Shown in pieces: positions 1 to 9,477 of a stretch of DNA of 64,000 nt. Source of the stretch: Flavobacteriaceae bacterium (GTDB lineage: Bacteria; Bacteroidota; Bacteroidia; Flavobacteriales; Flavobacteriaceae); the NCBI GenBank assembly GCA_024742935.1, contig JANSXN010000001.1, positions 37,613-101,612 on the forward strand, in the 5' to 3' direction. The translations under genes and the position numbers were made by a program. Below the pieces are notes generated by a model, which saw only the letters and a program-made list of their open reading frames with translations, had not been told where the DNA came from and ran no database searches. How positions within the stretch are numbered: position 1 is the first letter of the stretch; every line of letters begins with the position of its first letter.

Positions 1-1
1 T

Positions 2-1051
2 CGCGAAACCAGCACTTTCAACACCTTGCTTGCATCTGCCTTTTTGCTGTTGACGCTCAATCCAAACCTACTATTTCACATTGGATTTCAAATGAGCTAT
101 CTCGCGGTTTTTGCAATTATTTGGATCAACCCTATGTTGCAAAAACACTATCATCCCAAAACGATTGTTGACAGAAAACTCTGGGAAATTTTTACGGTGA
201 GTTGTTCTGCACAACTGGGTGTTAGTTTTTTGAGCATTTATTATTTTAATCATTTCCCCGGTTTGTTTTTTGTGACCAATCTGGTGGTTTTACCTTTTTT
301 GGGATTGATTCTCGGCTTTGGAATTTTAGTAATCCTTCTGGCGACCTTCAAAGCTTTACCCCAGTTTATGATTGATGGCTATACAGCTTTACTGGATGGC
401 CTGGTCTATTTTATCAATTGGGCGGCAAGCCAAAAGAGCTTTTATTTTGATGGGCTCACATTCACAAAACTACAGGTTGTTTTACTTTATTTAATTATAA
501 TTACTTTAATCCTGGTGCTCCAAAAGTTTTCGGGTAGGCGAGTTGTTTACGTTCTATCTGCAGTTATTTGCTTGCAAGTTGTTTTTATTTGGAATAAAAG
601 GAAAGCCGCCCATCAAGAATTTGTAGTTTTTCACAAAAGCCGAAACTCCATTTTTGGCATTAAAAATGGGAATCAACTCAACTTGTTTTCAAATCTGGAT
701 GCTGAACAAATGAACAAGGAAACTTTGATTAAGAATTACAAGACCAAATCAAAAATCAAACACAATGCTACAAAATCTGTTTTGGAAACATTTCGGTATA
801 AACACAAAACTATTGTAGTCATTGACAGCCTGAGTGTGTATCCTTCGGTTCAAGACGGGGTTGATTTAGTGATTTTGAGAAACAGCCCGCGTGTTCACTT
901 AGAGCGAATGATAGATAGTTTGAAACCAAAGAGAATCATTGCAGATGGCAGTAACTATACCACTTATGTGAATCGCTGGCGCGAAACGGCTCAAAAAAGA
1001 AAACTCCCGTTTCACCATACCGGAAAAGAGGGAGCGTTTGTGTTGGATTGA
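2..1051 (+). CDS. comEC: ComEC/Rec2 family DNA-uptake channel, C-terminal part (5' end outside window)
   Basis: The open frame enters from the left edge; the codons before the first possible TTG (26) already read RETSTFNT, so the start lies outside. The visible 350 residues hold the end of the Competence domain, with a GFQMSYLAV motif near the beginning, and several membrane helices up to about residue 195. A soluble tail of about 170 residues follows. ComEC forms the inner-membrane channel for single-stranded DNA during transformation. The tail lacks a clear metallo-beta-lactamase HxHxDH motif, so the nuclease-like domain is degenerate or shortened. Family assignment is firm; a role in competence is inferred. 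Confidence 0.85.
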   Translation, partial: RETSTFNTLLASAFLLLTLNPNLLFHIGFQMSYLAVFAIIWINPMLQKHYHPKTIVDRKLWEIFTVSCSAQLGVSFLSIYYFNHFPGLFFVTNLVVLPFLGLILGFGILVILLATFKALPQFMIDGYTALLDGLVYFINWAASQKSFYFDGLTFTKLQVVLLYLIIITLILVLQKFSGRRVVYVLSAVICLQVVFIWNKRKAAHQEFVVFHKSRNSIFGIKNGNQLNLFSNLDAEQMNKETLIKNYKTKSKIKHNATKSVLETFRYKHKTIVVIDSLSVYPSVQDGVDLVILRNSPRVHLERMIDSLKPKRIIADGSNYTTYVNRWRETAQKRKLPFHHTGKEGAFVLD

Positions 1052-1162
1052 AGGTTTATTTTAAATTCGCGATTTAAGTTTTTAAAAATAAACAAATCGT
1101 TTATACAGCCCATTAGGTGTATATAGACTATAAATCAAAACAATATAGTATATTAGGAATGG

Positions 1163-1188
1163 AATATATCAGCAACAAATGATATATT
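1163..1188. repeat. AT-rich inverted repeat upstream of the exported protein gene
   Basis: AATATATCA (1163-1171) and TGATATATT (1180-1188) form a perfect 9-bp dyad with an 8-nt centre. A second near-palindrome, AATATAGTATATT, lies just upstream at 1142-1154. The region 1052-1227 is otherwise AT-rich with no gene. It could be an operator or a weak hairpin in the leader of the next gene. Confidence 0.4.
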
Positions 1189-1227
1189 TATATTGTATAT
1201 ACTATGTTATCTGCCATATAAAAACGA

Positions 1228-1995
1228 ATGAAAATAATACTACTAACATTAAGTTTTATATTTCTAACAAGCCTCTCCTACTCTCAAACAAAGAAGAAAG
1301 ATTTGGTTGGAGAATGGTACTCAGATAATCAATTCGGACAATATTATAAGAACGACACCATCCTATTTACTCGAACTTTAAAAAATCTTGAGAAAAAGCT
1401 CTGCGAATTTGTAAAGTGGGAAATAGAAAAAAGAACTTTTAAAATAAGTGAAGTTAATCTTTGTACCTCAAAAACAAAAAGAATAAATCATTCTGATAAG
1501 GAAAAATTTAAAATACGTAAAACGGACTTTGGTCAAGTTATAGTACATTATCAAGATAGTAACCTAATTGAAAAATTTAGAATCGTTCAGCTTAAAAAAA
1601 ATAATGATTCGGAACTTAAAATAATGAGGTTTGACAACTTGTCTGAGCAGAAACTATACAAATATGTTGATTCTTTAATCTTAAAGGTTCTAAAATTCAA
1701 TCCAGATGCAGATGGTAGTGAAAACAGCTATGGAGTAACAGTTTCACATGGAAATCCTGATATTAAAATAAGTGATACCAGAAACAGAAACCCTGAACCT
1801 TTAGTAATTGTAAATGGATATCCGATAGCAAATAGAGAAATACTAAAAAAATTACTGTTAGTTGAAACTTATAATATAACATATTTGACAAAAGAAAAGT
1901 CAGCAGAGTTCACTTCTATGGCTATAAATAGAATCATTATTTTACAAACATCTGAAAAACGATTTCAAAAAGTCCGAAAAAAATACGGCAGGTAA
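1228..1995 (+). CDS. exported protein of unknown function with a TonB-plug-like C-terminus
   Basis: Starts with a signal peptide (about residues 1-19, ending LSYSQ). I do not recognise the N-terminal part; it contains DLVGEWYSD, reminiscent of small lipocalin-like secreted proteins. From about residue 190 the sequence PEPLVIVNGYPI, a middle TYNITYLTKEKSAEF and then RIIILQTSEK follows the pattern of the plug strand segment of SusC/TonB-dependent receptors. No barrel or TonB box follows, so this is not a receptor. The gene is alone on its strand between comEC and a minus-strand operon and is more AT-rich than its neighbours, which suggests an accessory gene. Periplasmic or surface location is inferred. 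Confidence 0.7.
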   Translation: MKIILLTLSFIFLTSLSYSQTKKKDLVGEWYSDNQFGQYYKNDTILFTRTLKNLEKKLCEFVKWEIEKRTFKISEVNLCTSKTKRINHSDKEKFKIRKTDFGQVIVHYQDSNLIEKFRIVQLKKNNDSELKIMRFDNLSEQKLYKYVDSLILKVLKFNPDADGSENSYGVTVSHGNPDIKISDTRNRNPEPLVIVNGYPIANREILKKLLLVETYNITYLTKEKSAEFTSMAINRIIILQTSEKRFQKVRKKYGR

Positions 1996-2044
1996 CATCG
2001 GCTCATAATCTATGGCTTCTCCCCGCCCACTTGGAAAACCCTTT

Positions 2045-2584
2045 TTATTGAAAAGTACTCACAAAGTTTTTTTGGTACTCGTTCCAGGCCTCAGTGGTGG
2101 TTAATTTTTTGTAATCATCTGTCGCCATCATTTTTAGAAAAATCTCCAATTGCTGGGGTGTTCTGTATCCGGCAACTGCTTGAATAAAATTACCCTTTTC
2201 ATCAAAATAAGCAAGGCTGGGATATCCGGTTACTTTTAGAGCAGAGGTAAATTGATGGGTACCGTTTCTTCCCTTTCGCCCTTCCTGGTAACGCGGATTT
2301 GTATATGTAAATCCCTTGAATGTAACCTCTTCTGTACCTTCAGCATTGAATTTAACTGAATAAAAATTCTTGTTTAAATAATTGATGACGTCTTTGTTTG
2401 TAAAGGTGTTTCTATCAAGCAATTTGCAGGGGCCACACCAGACGGTATAGACATCCATAAATATTTTTTTGGGATTTTTCTTTTGTGCCTCCAGAGCTTC
2501 ATTCATCGTCATCCAGTTGATTTCCTGAGCTTGAGCAAGCTGTGGAGCCAAAACAAATGCAATTAATAAAATAATATACTTCAT
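2045..2584 (-). CDS. periplasmic thioredoxin-like protein
   Basis: Signal peptide (residues 1-19, ending AQAQ) followed by a thioredoxin fold with the redox motif WCGPC (Cys50, Cys53) and the later cis-Pro region (GYPSLAYFDEKG). The sequence FMDVYTVWCGPCK-LLDRNTF resembles the thioredoxin_7/DUF255-like group of Bacteroidota that serve as disulfide reductants in the periplasm. 179 residues fits the family. It is the last gene on the minus strand after the peptide transporter but is separated by 116 nt, so it may have its own promoter. Confidence 0.8.
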   Translation of the reverse strand: MKYIILLIAFVLAPQLAQAQEINWMTMNEALEAQKKNPKKIFMDVYTVWCGPCKLLDRNTFTNKDVINYLNKNFYSVKFNAEGTEEVTFKGFTYTNPRYQEGRKGRNGTHQFTSALKVTGYPSLAYFDEKGNFIQAVAGYRTPQQLEIFLKMMATDDYKKLTTTEAWNEYQKNFVSTFQ

Positions 2585-2700
2585 AATAACTGTTTTAATT
2601 TAAGTCGGTTTTCGCTGAAAAGCTTACGAAAATAGGACAAAAAGCGTTCCAAAAATACTAAATTTATTTTGCACTACTAAATGCCCAGACAACTTGATTT

Positions 2701-4245
2701 TTAATTATTTAATTCCCTATCTACTCCGTGCATCAATTTTTTAATGAGTGGCGAGATTGCTAATAATAATGCCCCGGAAACTACTCCAATGATAAACAAC
2801 AACTCAAACAACTCAAGATAAGCAGCTTTGGCTTTTGCTAAATCAACTACCTCACCAACAGAATCAACCGAAGCAATTTGAGCCAAAACAACTGCCAGGT
2901 ATTCTGAAGCTGCTGTTGCTAAAAACCAAACACCCATCATAAATCCAACAATTTTTCCGGGAGAAAGTTTTGTTACTGCTGATAAACCTACGGGAGACAA
3001 ACACAATTCGCCCATCGTATGAAACAAATAAGTTATTACTAAAAATATTGCGGCTACTTTACCTGTTTCTGAAATATTTATACCAAAGACAAGTACCCCA
3101 AAACCAAGACCTACCAGTAAAATTGCGATACCAAACTTAACAGCCGTATTGGGGTTATATTTCCCCATTTTTATCCATAACCAAGCAAAAACAGGAGCTA
3201 AAGTAATTATGAATAAGGAGTTTAAACTTAAAAAGTATGGCGCCAAAATTTCCCATCCAAAAATATTGAGATCAATCACACGGTCTGCAAATAAATTTAA
3301 TGACCCATAAGCTTGTTCAAACAAAGCCCAAAAAACAATCGTAAAAATAATTAACAGCAGTAATGCCATCAATCTATCTCTCACTACTTTATCCGGTTGT
3401 GAAAAAGCAAAGTAAAATATAGCGACAAAAGACCCCACAATACCCACAATCAAGAGCCATTCAACAACTGTGTGTCTTTGAACCATTTGCCAAATTAGTA
3501 CTAACGATAAAATACTTAACACATAAATAAGATGCTCTGTTTTAAGTCCAAAAACCCTTTTGTTAAGTTTCTCAAGGTCTTTGGGCTCTCCTTTTCCAAG
3601 GTAATAGGGTCTTCCATAGATAAATGTTAACAGTCCAAAAACCATCCCTAAACCTGCTGCACCAAAACCGTAACCCCAACCATAATTCTCACCCAACCAT
3701 CCACAAATAAAAGTGGCCGCAAAAGCACCCAGATTGATGCCCATATAAAAAATAGTAAACCCGGAATCTCTTCTTCTGTCACCCACTTCATAAAGTTCTC
3801 CAACTAAAGAGGAAATATTTGCTTTTAAAAACCCAACTCCCAGAATAATTAAAGCCAATGAGAAGTAAAAAACTTGAAGTGCAAAATTATCCTGAGTAAT
3901 TAAACCGTTTGAAGCTACACTTGCTTGATTGCCTTCAAACGCCAAGCCTAAATGACCACAAACCAGTAAAATCGCCCCAAAAATGATTGCTTTTCTAAAA
4001 CCCAAATATCGATCTGCCAGATAGCCTCCCAGCACAGGCATTGCATAAACCAGCGCCGCGTAGCTACCTATCAAAACATAACTTGCATCATCAGTAAAAA
4101 GGTGATATTTTGTTAAATAAAAAATTAGCAGGGCTTTCATACCATAGAAGCTAAATCGTTCCCACAATTCTGTAAGAAACATAATGTAAAGACCCGCGGG
4201 GTGCCCTAAAAACTCCTTTTGGAGTTTTGATTCTGTTGTAGTCAT
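2701..4245 (-). CDS. POT/PTR2 family proton-coupled di-/tripeptide transporter
   Basis: A 514-residue MFS protein with about 12-14 hydrophobic helices. The proton-coupling ExxER motif of the POT family is present in helix 1 (E26, E29, R30 in ELWERFSFYG), and the PTR2 signature follows near residues 165-200 (FYMGINLGAFAATFI). POT carriers bring short peptides into the cytoplasm with protons. It lies 38 nt downstream of a YfcC-type carrier and in line with an exported dipeptidyl peptidase, so it probably takes up the products of that peptidase. Confidence 0.92.
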   Translation of the reverse strand: MTTTESKLQKEFLGHPAGLYIMFLTELWERFSFYGMKALLIFYLTKYHLFTDDASYVLIGSYAALVYAMPVLGGYLADRYLGFRKAIIFGAILLVCGHLGLAFEGNQASVASNGLITQDNFALQVFYFSLALIILGVGFLKANISSLVGELYEVGDRRRDSGFTIFYMGINLGAFAATFICGWLGENYGWGYGFGAAGLGMVFGLLTFIYGRPYYLGKGEPKDLEKLNKRVFGLKTEHLIYVLSILSLVLIWQMVQRHTVVEWLLIVGIVGSFVAIFYFAFSQPDKVVRDRLMALLLLIIFTIVFWALFEQAYGSLNLFADRVIDLNIFGWEILAPYFLSLNSLFIITLAPVFAWLWIKMGKYNPNTAVKFGIAILLVGLGFGVLVFGINISETGKVAAIFLVITYLFHTMGELCLSPVGLSAVTKLSPGKIVGFMMGVWFLATAASEYLAVVLAQIASVDSVGEVVDLAKAKAAYLELFELLFIIGVVSGALLLAISPLIKKLMHGVDRELNN

Positions 4246-4283
4246 CTTTTAATTTATATTAAATTTTTAGTTTATAAAGTGTT

Positions 4284-5663
4284 TTAAGCATAGCCAACCA
4301 TCACTGCAATAACAATAACAACAGCAGCAGCAGCAAGAAGTTTAAACAATAATGGCAAACAAAACTTAAACCATTTGTCATAAGGAATACCTGCCAAGCC
4401 AAGAATTCCCATTAAAACGGCATTGGTGGGTACCAGCATATTTGCAAAACCATCACCAAAGAGGAATGCCAATACAGAAATGGGTCTGGAAACACCCACT
4501 AAATCTCCCAATGGTGCCATAAGCGGCATCGTTACAAAAGCCTGTCCGCTTCCTGAGGGCACAAAAAAGTTGAGAATTGTTTGCATACCCATCATTCCCA
4601 CTCCGGCAATTTCAGGACCTACAGAAGATAAAGGAACCGAAAGCCCTTGAACAATGGTATGTAAAATCTGACCGTCTTCCATGATGAGTGCAATTCCTCT
4701 GGCAACACCAACAAGCAGGGCTGTTTCTGCCAGATCTTTAGCACCAATAACAAATTTTTCGGCGGCCAAACTAGGACCAATTTTCCCAATAATTGCCGTA
4801 AAGACTCCCAAAATAAGGAATGCTGCGCCTAATTCTGTTAAATACCATCCTCGGGTTGCAATTCCCCATACAGCAGTGCCTAATGCGGCAAAAAATCCTA
4901 AAAGAATCACTAAGTGTCTCCATTTAAGTAATGGGTATTCTTTGGGTGGCTCAGCTCCGGCAGGCGGTTCAATTCCATATACCAAGCTTGATGTTGCATT
5001 TTTCTTAACTTTTAAGGAATATCTGTAAATATGATGTCCGGCGATTAAAGAAAAGGGAACCAGAATTGCCAAACGCAAAGGCCAGCCATCATAAGCGTCC
5101 AAACCGGCAATGGGATTTGCAACCACTACCGTGTATTGGTTAAAAGCGGCCGTTCCATAGCCCACTCCATAACCCGCGATAATGATGCCCACAGCCGTCA
5201 AGCTATCGAGATTCATCGCCCTGCACATCGCTACCAGAATGAGAACAAAAGGGATATACTCTGCAGATGCGCCCATCACGCTTGAAAGTAGTGCAAATAC
5301 AAAAACAACGGTAAAGATTAAAGTACCCGGTTTTTTTCCAAGGCTTTCCAGTAATTTGCCTAATAAAGCATCTACTGTGCCTGTTGTTTTGATAATAGCG
5401 AGAACACCACCAATAATGAACAGAAAGAAAATAATCCCTTGTGCATCTGCAAAAGCTCTTGGAATTGCCGTAAACAAAGAAACCGGACTCAAATAGTGGT
5501 GGTCTTCTGCCACTTGGTAGGAACCGGGAACTACCATTTCCCTTCCACTTTCACTAAGTTGGGTATCAAATTGTCCTTGAGGAATTATCCAGGTAGCAAC
5601 CAAAGCTAAAACCATTAAAAAAAATAGTAATGCTAAAGTGTTGGGCATTTTAAATTTAATCAT
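4284..5663 (-). CDS. YfcC family membrane carrier
   Basis: 459 residues with about 11-12 helices. It has YfcC/DcuC-superfamily marks: a start ending IIPQGQF, a first inverted half with GYGVGYGTAAFNQYTVVVANPIA, and a second with FFVPSGSGQAFVTMPLMAPLGDL and FGDGFANMLVPT. The family moves organic or amino acids, often assigned as a basic amino acid antiporter; the exact substrate is not visible here. It sits 24 nt after the dipeptidyl peptidase gene and 38 nt before the peptide transporter, so export or exchange of amino acids released from peptides is a reasonable inference. Confidence 0.8.
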   Translation of the reverse strand: MIKFKMPNTLALLFFLMVLALVATWIIPQGQFDTQLSESGREMVVPGSYQVAEDHHYLSPVSLFTAIPRAFADAQGIIFFLFIIGGVLAIIKTTGTVDALLGKLLESLGKKPGTLIFTVVFVFALLSSVMGASAEYIPFVLILVAMCRAMNLDSLTAVGIIIAGYGVGYGTAAFNQYTVVVANPIAGLDAYDGWPLRLAILVPFSLIAGHHIYRYSLKVKKNATSSLVYGIEPPAGAEPPKEYPLLKWRHLVILLGFFAALGTAVWGIATRGWYLTELGAAFLILGVFTAIIGKIGPSLAAEKFVIGAKDLAETALLVGVARGIALIMEDGQILHTIVQGLSVPLSSVGPEIAGVGMMGMQTILNFFVPSGSGQAFVTMPLMAPLGDLVGVSRPISVLAFLFGDGFANMLVPTNAVLMGILGLAGIPYDKWFKFCLPLLFKLLAAAAVVIVIAVMVGYA

Positions 5664-5687
5664 CTTGAAAGGCTGTTTTTACAGGAA

Positions 5688-7859
5688 TTAAAGATTGTCT
5701 TTTACAAATTTGGTCATTTTATTGTATAAGTGAAGTCGTGTATTACCACCAAATATTCCGTGATTTTTATCGGGATAAATCAGCCAATCAAAATCCTTAT
5801 TTGCTTGAACCAATTCCTCTACCAGGCGAGTCGTGTTTTGAACGTGCACATTGTCATCTGCACTACCGTGAACCAGAAGATAGCTTCCTTCAAGTTTATC
5901 AACATGATAAATGGGAGAGTTTTTGTCATAGCCGTCAGGGTTTTCTTGTGGCGTCAACATATAGCGTTCTGTATAAATGGTATCATAAAATCGCCAGCTG
6001 GTCACCGGCGCTACTGCTATAGCCATTGAAAATGTATCCGCGCCCTGGAACAAAGCATTTGAAGACATAAATCCGCCATAACTCCAACCCCAAATCCCAA
6101 TGCGGTTTTCATCAATGTAAGGAAGCTGTCCCAGCTTTTTTGCTGCATCAATCTGGTCGATTGTTTCAAATTTACCCAGTTCTTTTTGAGTCATTTTTTT
6201 AAAATCCCTGCCTTTTAAGCCGGTACCTCTGCCGTCAACACTCACTATAATGTAGCCTTCCTGTGCCAGCATCTGATGCCAGTAGTCATTATTATTGTGC
6301 CAAGTATCTGCAACCGTTTGAGAACCCGGACCTGAGTATTGAAACATAAACAATGGGTATTTTTTATTGGGGTCAAAATCTTGGGGCTTTATCATATACA
6401 TATTGAGTTCATAACCATTAAGGGTAATGGTTGAAAACTCTTTAGGTGACATTACATAAGATTCTAATTTTTTTTGAAGTTCTGTATTGTCTTTAATTAC
6501 ACGCACAAGCTTACCATCTTTTGCATTTCGCAAAGAATAAACAGGTGGTGTTGTAGTGCTGGAATAAGTGTGGATAAACAAACTAAAGTCAGCACTAAAA
6601 GAGGCTTCATTTCTTCCCGGAGAAACTGCGAGTTGTGTCTTATCCTTTCCATTCACTTTTATGGAATAAACTCCTCTGTTGATACTACCATTTTCTGTAC
6701 TTTGATAGAAAACACGATTGGTTTTTTCATCAAATCCATAATAGCGGGTTACTTCCCAGTTTCCATCTGTAATCTGGTTTAGTAATTTTCCGGTTTTATC
6801 GTAATGATAAATGTGGTTCCAACCACTTTTTTCACTGGTCCAAATAAAGCTGTTATCATCCAGAAAAGTAAGGTCAAAGGTGACATCTACGTATGCATCA
6901 TCTCTTTCATTTAAAATAAGTTTAGAAGTGTTTTTTGTGACATCATAAAAAACTAGATTAAGCTCGTTTTGTTGTCTTCCCATTAACTGAAAGCTTAAAA
7001 TATTAGTATCGTTTGTCCATTGCAATCTGGGTATGTAGTAACTATTGAAATCACTCAAATCAATTTTGGAAGTTGTTTTAGATTTTGAGTCATACAGGTG
7101 CAGGGAAACTTCCGCATTGGTTTCGCCTGCTTTTGGGTATTTAAACACTTCTTGCGTTGGGTAAAGTTTATCACCATAAACATCCATAGAGAATTCGGGC
7201 ACATTTGTTTCATCAAAACGAATAAACGCCAATTGATCACCAGATGCATTCCAGTCAAAGGCCCTTACGATATAAAACTCTTCTTCATACACCCAGTCAC
7301 CTATACCGTTGATGATGTGATTTTTCTTTCCATCAAAGGTAATTTGAATGGATTCACCACTTTCAAGGTCTTTTATGTAAAGATTATTTTCATACCCATA
7401 AGCAATTTTTGATCCATCAGGAGTAAATAAAGGTTCTTGAATCTCGTTTTCTGAAACCAATGTGAGTTTTTTTGAATCTAAATCATATACATAATAACTT
7501 CCCAGAGTTGACCTTCTGTAAATAGATTTTATTGAAGCAGCGATCAACATCTTTTTTTCATCTTTGCTGAAGCTGTATGAAACAATTTGATCTATCTCTG
7601 AAAGGTCTGCAGAGTTAATTAAAGTAGCTACTTTTTCTGAAGTGTTGTAATCATATACATCCACAGTGGATGTTCTTGTGGTTCTGTCATAATTTAAAAC
7701 CGAATATTGATTCCCGTTTTCAAGGGAATGGAGCCGTTCAAGAGAGGACGTTCTAAATTCACCACCCCATATTTCTTCTAGGGTAATTTGGTTTGTTTGA
7801 GAAATTAAACCAACGGTAAAAAATAGGAAAACAAAAAGATTTGTATGATGAAAACGCAT
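5688..7859 (-). CDS. S9B dipeptidyl peptidase IV, exported
   Basis: A DPP IV-like serine protease that removes N-terminal dipeptides, typically after proline or alanine. The N-terminal two-thirds is the DPPIV beta-propeller, including the Glu-Glu motif (DWVYEEEFY) that binds the substrate amino end. The C-terminal alpha/beta hydrolase domain has the nucleophile in GWSYGGF, the Asp in HGSADDNVH and the His in PDKNHGIF. I use the ATG at 7859, which puts a signal peptide (MRFHHTNLFVFLFF) at the N-terminus; a start 60 nt further upstream would bury it. First gene of a likely operon with the YfcC and POT carriers. Confidence 0.92.
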   Translation of the reverse strand: MRFHHTNLFVFLFFTVGLISQTNQITLEEIWGGEFRTSSLERLHSLENGNQYSVLNYDRTTRTSTVDVYDYNTSEKVATLINSADLSEIDQIVSYSFSKDEKKMLIAASIKSIYRRSTLGSYYVYDLDSKKLTLVSENEIQEPLFTPDGSKIAYGYENNLYIKDLESGESIQITFDGKKNHIINGIGDWVYEEEFYIVRAFDWNASGDQLAFIRFDETNVPEFSMDVYGDKLYPTQEVFKYPKAGETNAEVSLHLYDSKSKTTSKIDLSDFNSYYIPRLQWTNDTNILSFQLMGRQQNELNLVFYDVTKNTSKLILNERDDAYVDVTFDLTFLDDNSFIWTSEKSGWNHIYHYDKTGKLLNQITDGNWEVTRYYGFDEKTNRVFYQSTENGSINRGVYSIKVNGKDKTQLAVSPGRNEASFSADFSLFIHTYSSTTTPPVYSLRNAKDGKLVRVIKDNTELQKKLESYVMSPKEFSTITLNGYELNMYMIKPQDFDPNKKYPLFMFQYSGPGSQTVADTWHNNNDYWHQMLAQEGYIIVSVDGRGTGLKGRDFKKMTQKELGKFETIDQIDAAKKLGQLPYIDENRIGIWGWSYGGFMSSNALFQGADTFSMAIAVAPVTSWRFYDTIYTERYMLTPQENPDGYDKNSPIYHVDKLEGSYLLVHGSADDNVHVQNTTRLVEELVQANKDFDWLIYPDKNHGIFGGNTRLHLYNKMTKFVKDNL

Positions 7860-8014
7860 AATGATATAGTTAAAAAATTGTAACGTCAAGTTTACTAAAA
7901 AATAAGCAAAAATTGGCATTTTTTACCCATTAAATACAAGGCTCTATACCATTTTTTGAAAATAAATGAATGAAAAGCCGGGATAAAAACATTCCAAAAC
8001 GTTTCAGGAAGTCT

Positions 8015-8022
8015 TATCTTTG
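8015..8022 (+). promoter_or_regulatory. candidate -7 element for mvaA
   Basis: TATCTTTG matches the Bacteroidota -7 consensus TAnnTTTG and ends 18 nt before the ATG of the HMG-CoA reductase gene. The -33 region has no clear TTTG, so this is a half-match. Confidence 0.4.
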
Positions 8023-8040
8023 CTTTTCAATTTTAGAAAA

Positions 8041-9354
8041 ATGTCAAAAAAAGTTTCCGGGTTTTCAAAACTTAATAAAACACAAAAAATAGACTGGCTT
8101 CTTGAACATTACTTTCAAGAAAATGAGACATTTAAAGAGATATTGCTTTCATACTGGAACAGTAACAGCAAATTACAACAGCTTCACGACGAGTTTATAG
8201 AAAACACCATCAGCAACTTTTATCTTCCTTTTGCTATTGCACCAAACTTTCTTATTAACGATAAACTATTCACAATCCCAATGGTTATTGAAGAGAGCTC
8301 TGTGGTTGCTGCTGCAAGTAATGCTGCAAAATTTTGGCTCGATCGGGGTGGTTTTAAAGCTGAAGTTCTTTCAACTACAAAAAACGGTCAGGTGCACTTT
8401 AATTATTTTGGTGATAAAGAAAAACTTACTGCCTTTTTTAAAACGGTAAAACCCAGGCTTATTGAAAGCGTAGCTGACTTTTCTAAAAACATGAAAAAAA
8501 GAGGCGGTGGTGTTTTAGATATTCAACTCATAGACAAAACAGCAACTCTTGAAGGTTATTATCACATCCACTGTACTTTTGAAACAGCAGATGCCATGGG
8601 TGCCAATTTTATAAACAGTTGCCTCGAGCAATTTGCCAAAACTTTCAAAGAGGAAGCCTTGAAGTTTGATGGCTTTTCGTCGAGCGAAAAAGAAATTGAA
8701 GTGGTGATGAGCATCCTTTCAAACTATGTCCCTGAGTGCCTTGTGAGAGCCGAAGTTTCATGTAAAATCGACTCACTTACAACACCCGAGTTTGAAGGCC
8801 ATTATTTTGCTGAAAAATTTGTAAGGGCTATCCAGATTGCCAAAGCAGAACCCAGACGTGCAGTCACACACAACAAAGGTATCATGAACGGTCTTGATGC
8901 AGTTGTTCTCGCCACTGGAAATGACTTTAGAGCTGTAGAAGCCGGTGTACATGCCTTTGCCTCAAGAACCGGTCACTATTCCAGTTTAACAAATGCAGAA
9001 ATTCACGGAGATACCTTTCGCTTTTGGATAGAAATACCATTGGCCGTTGGAACTGTAGGTGGCCTTACTTCCTTACACCCTCTGGTAAAAGTAGCTTTAG
9101 CCATTCTTCAAAAACCAACTGCAAAAGAGCTCATGCAAATAATGGCAGTGACAGGTTTAGCTCAAAATTTTGCCGCTGTTAAATCACTTATCACCACAGG
9201 CATACAAGAAGGCCATATGAAAATGCATTTGATGAATATTCTCAATCAATTAAATGCCAACACAGTAGAAAAAGAAAAAACGATAGCATATTTTCAAAAT
9301 ACAACCATTTCTCATAGTGCAGTTATTGCATTTATTGATTCCCTAAGAAATTAA
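8041..9354 (+). CDS. mvaA: hydroxymethylglutaryl-CoA reductase, class II type
   Basis: 437 residues from the ATG at 8041. Family motifs are clear: IEESSVVAAASNAAKFW near the N-terminus, DAMGANFINSCLEQ (the DAMGAN substrate motif), and HNKGIMNGLDAVVLATGND-RAVEAG containing catalytic Asp and Lys regions. It interconverts HMG-CoA and mevalonate in the mevalonate route to isoprenoids, which Flavobacteriia use. The GHMP kinase gene follows on the same strand 123 nt later, consistent with a shared pathway. The upstream ATG-less extension from 8020 overlaps the putative promoter and is unlikely. Confidence 0.93.
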   Translation: MSKKVSGFSKLNKTQKIDWLLEHYFQENETFKEILLSYWNSNSKLQQLHDEFIENTISNFYLPFAIAPNFLINDKLFTIPMVIEESSVVAAASNAAKFWLDRGGFKAEVLSTTKNGQVHFNYFGDKEKLTAFFKTVKPRLIESVADFSKNMKKRGGGVLDIQLIDKTATLEGYYHIHCTFETADAMGANFINSCLEQFAKTFKEEALKFDGFSSSEKEIEVVMSILSNYVPECLVRAEVSCKIDSLTTPEFEGHYFAEKFVRAIQIAKAEPRRAVTHNKGIMNGLDAVVLATGNDFRAVEAGVHAFASRTGHYSSLTNAEIHGDTFRFWIEIPLAVGTVGGLTSLHPLVKVALAILQKPTAKELMQIMAVTGLAQNFAAVKSLITTGIQEGHMKMHLMNILNQLNANTVEKEKTIAYFQNTTISHSAVIAFIDSLRN

Positions 9355-9396
9355 AAAGTACCAAATTCCAAAATAAAAAAATTACATAAAATCCAT

Positions 9397-9427
9397 AAAG
9401 TACAGCTGTAATATATGACGGCTCAAA
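9397..9427 (+). repeat. 31-nt dispersed repeat, copy 1
   Basis: This 31-nt stretch matches 23120-23150 at 26 of 31 positions (AAAGTA-AGC-G-AATATA--ACGGCTCAAA). The arms AGCTGT and ACGGCT can pair with one G-U, giving a short hairpin with an AATATATG loop. It lies in the spacer before the GYDIA kinase. Confidence 0.45.
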
Positions 9428-9477
9428 CAAAAAACAGAAACGAGCAAAGCGGCTTGTGCGAATCAAAACCATAAACC

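Noticed and set aside
4423-5496. Several long open frames on the plus strand opposite the YfcC gene
   Set aside because: They are antisense to a clearly conserved membrane protein gene, have Pro/Ile/Ser-rich random-like composition and no start context.
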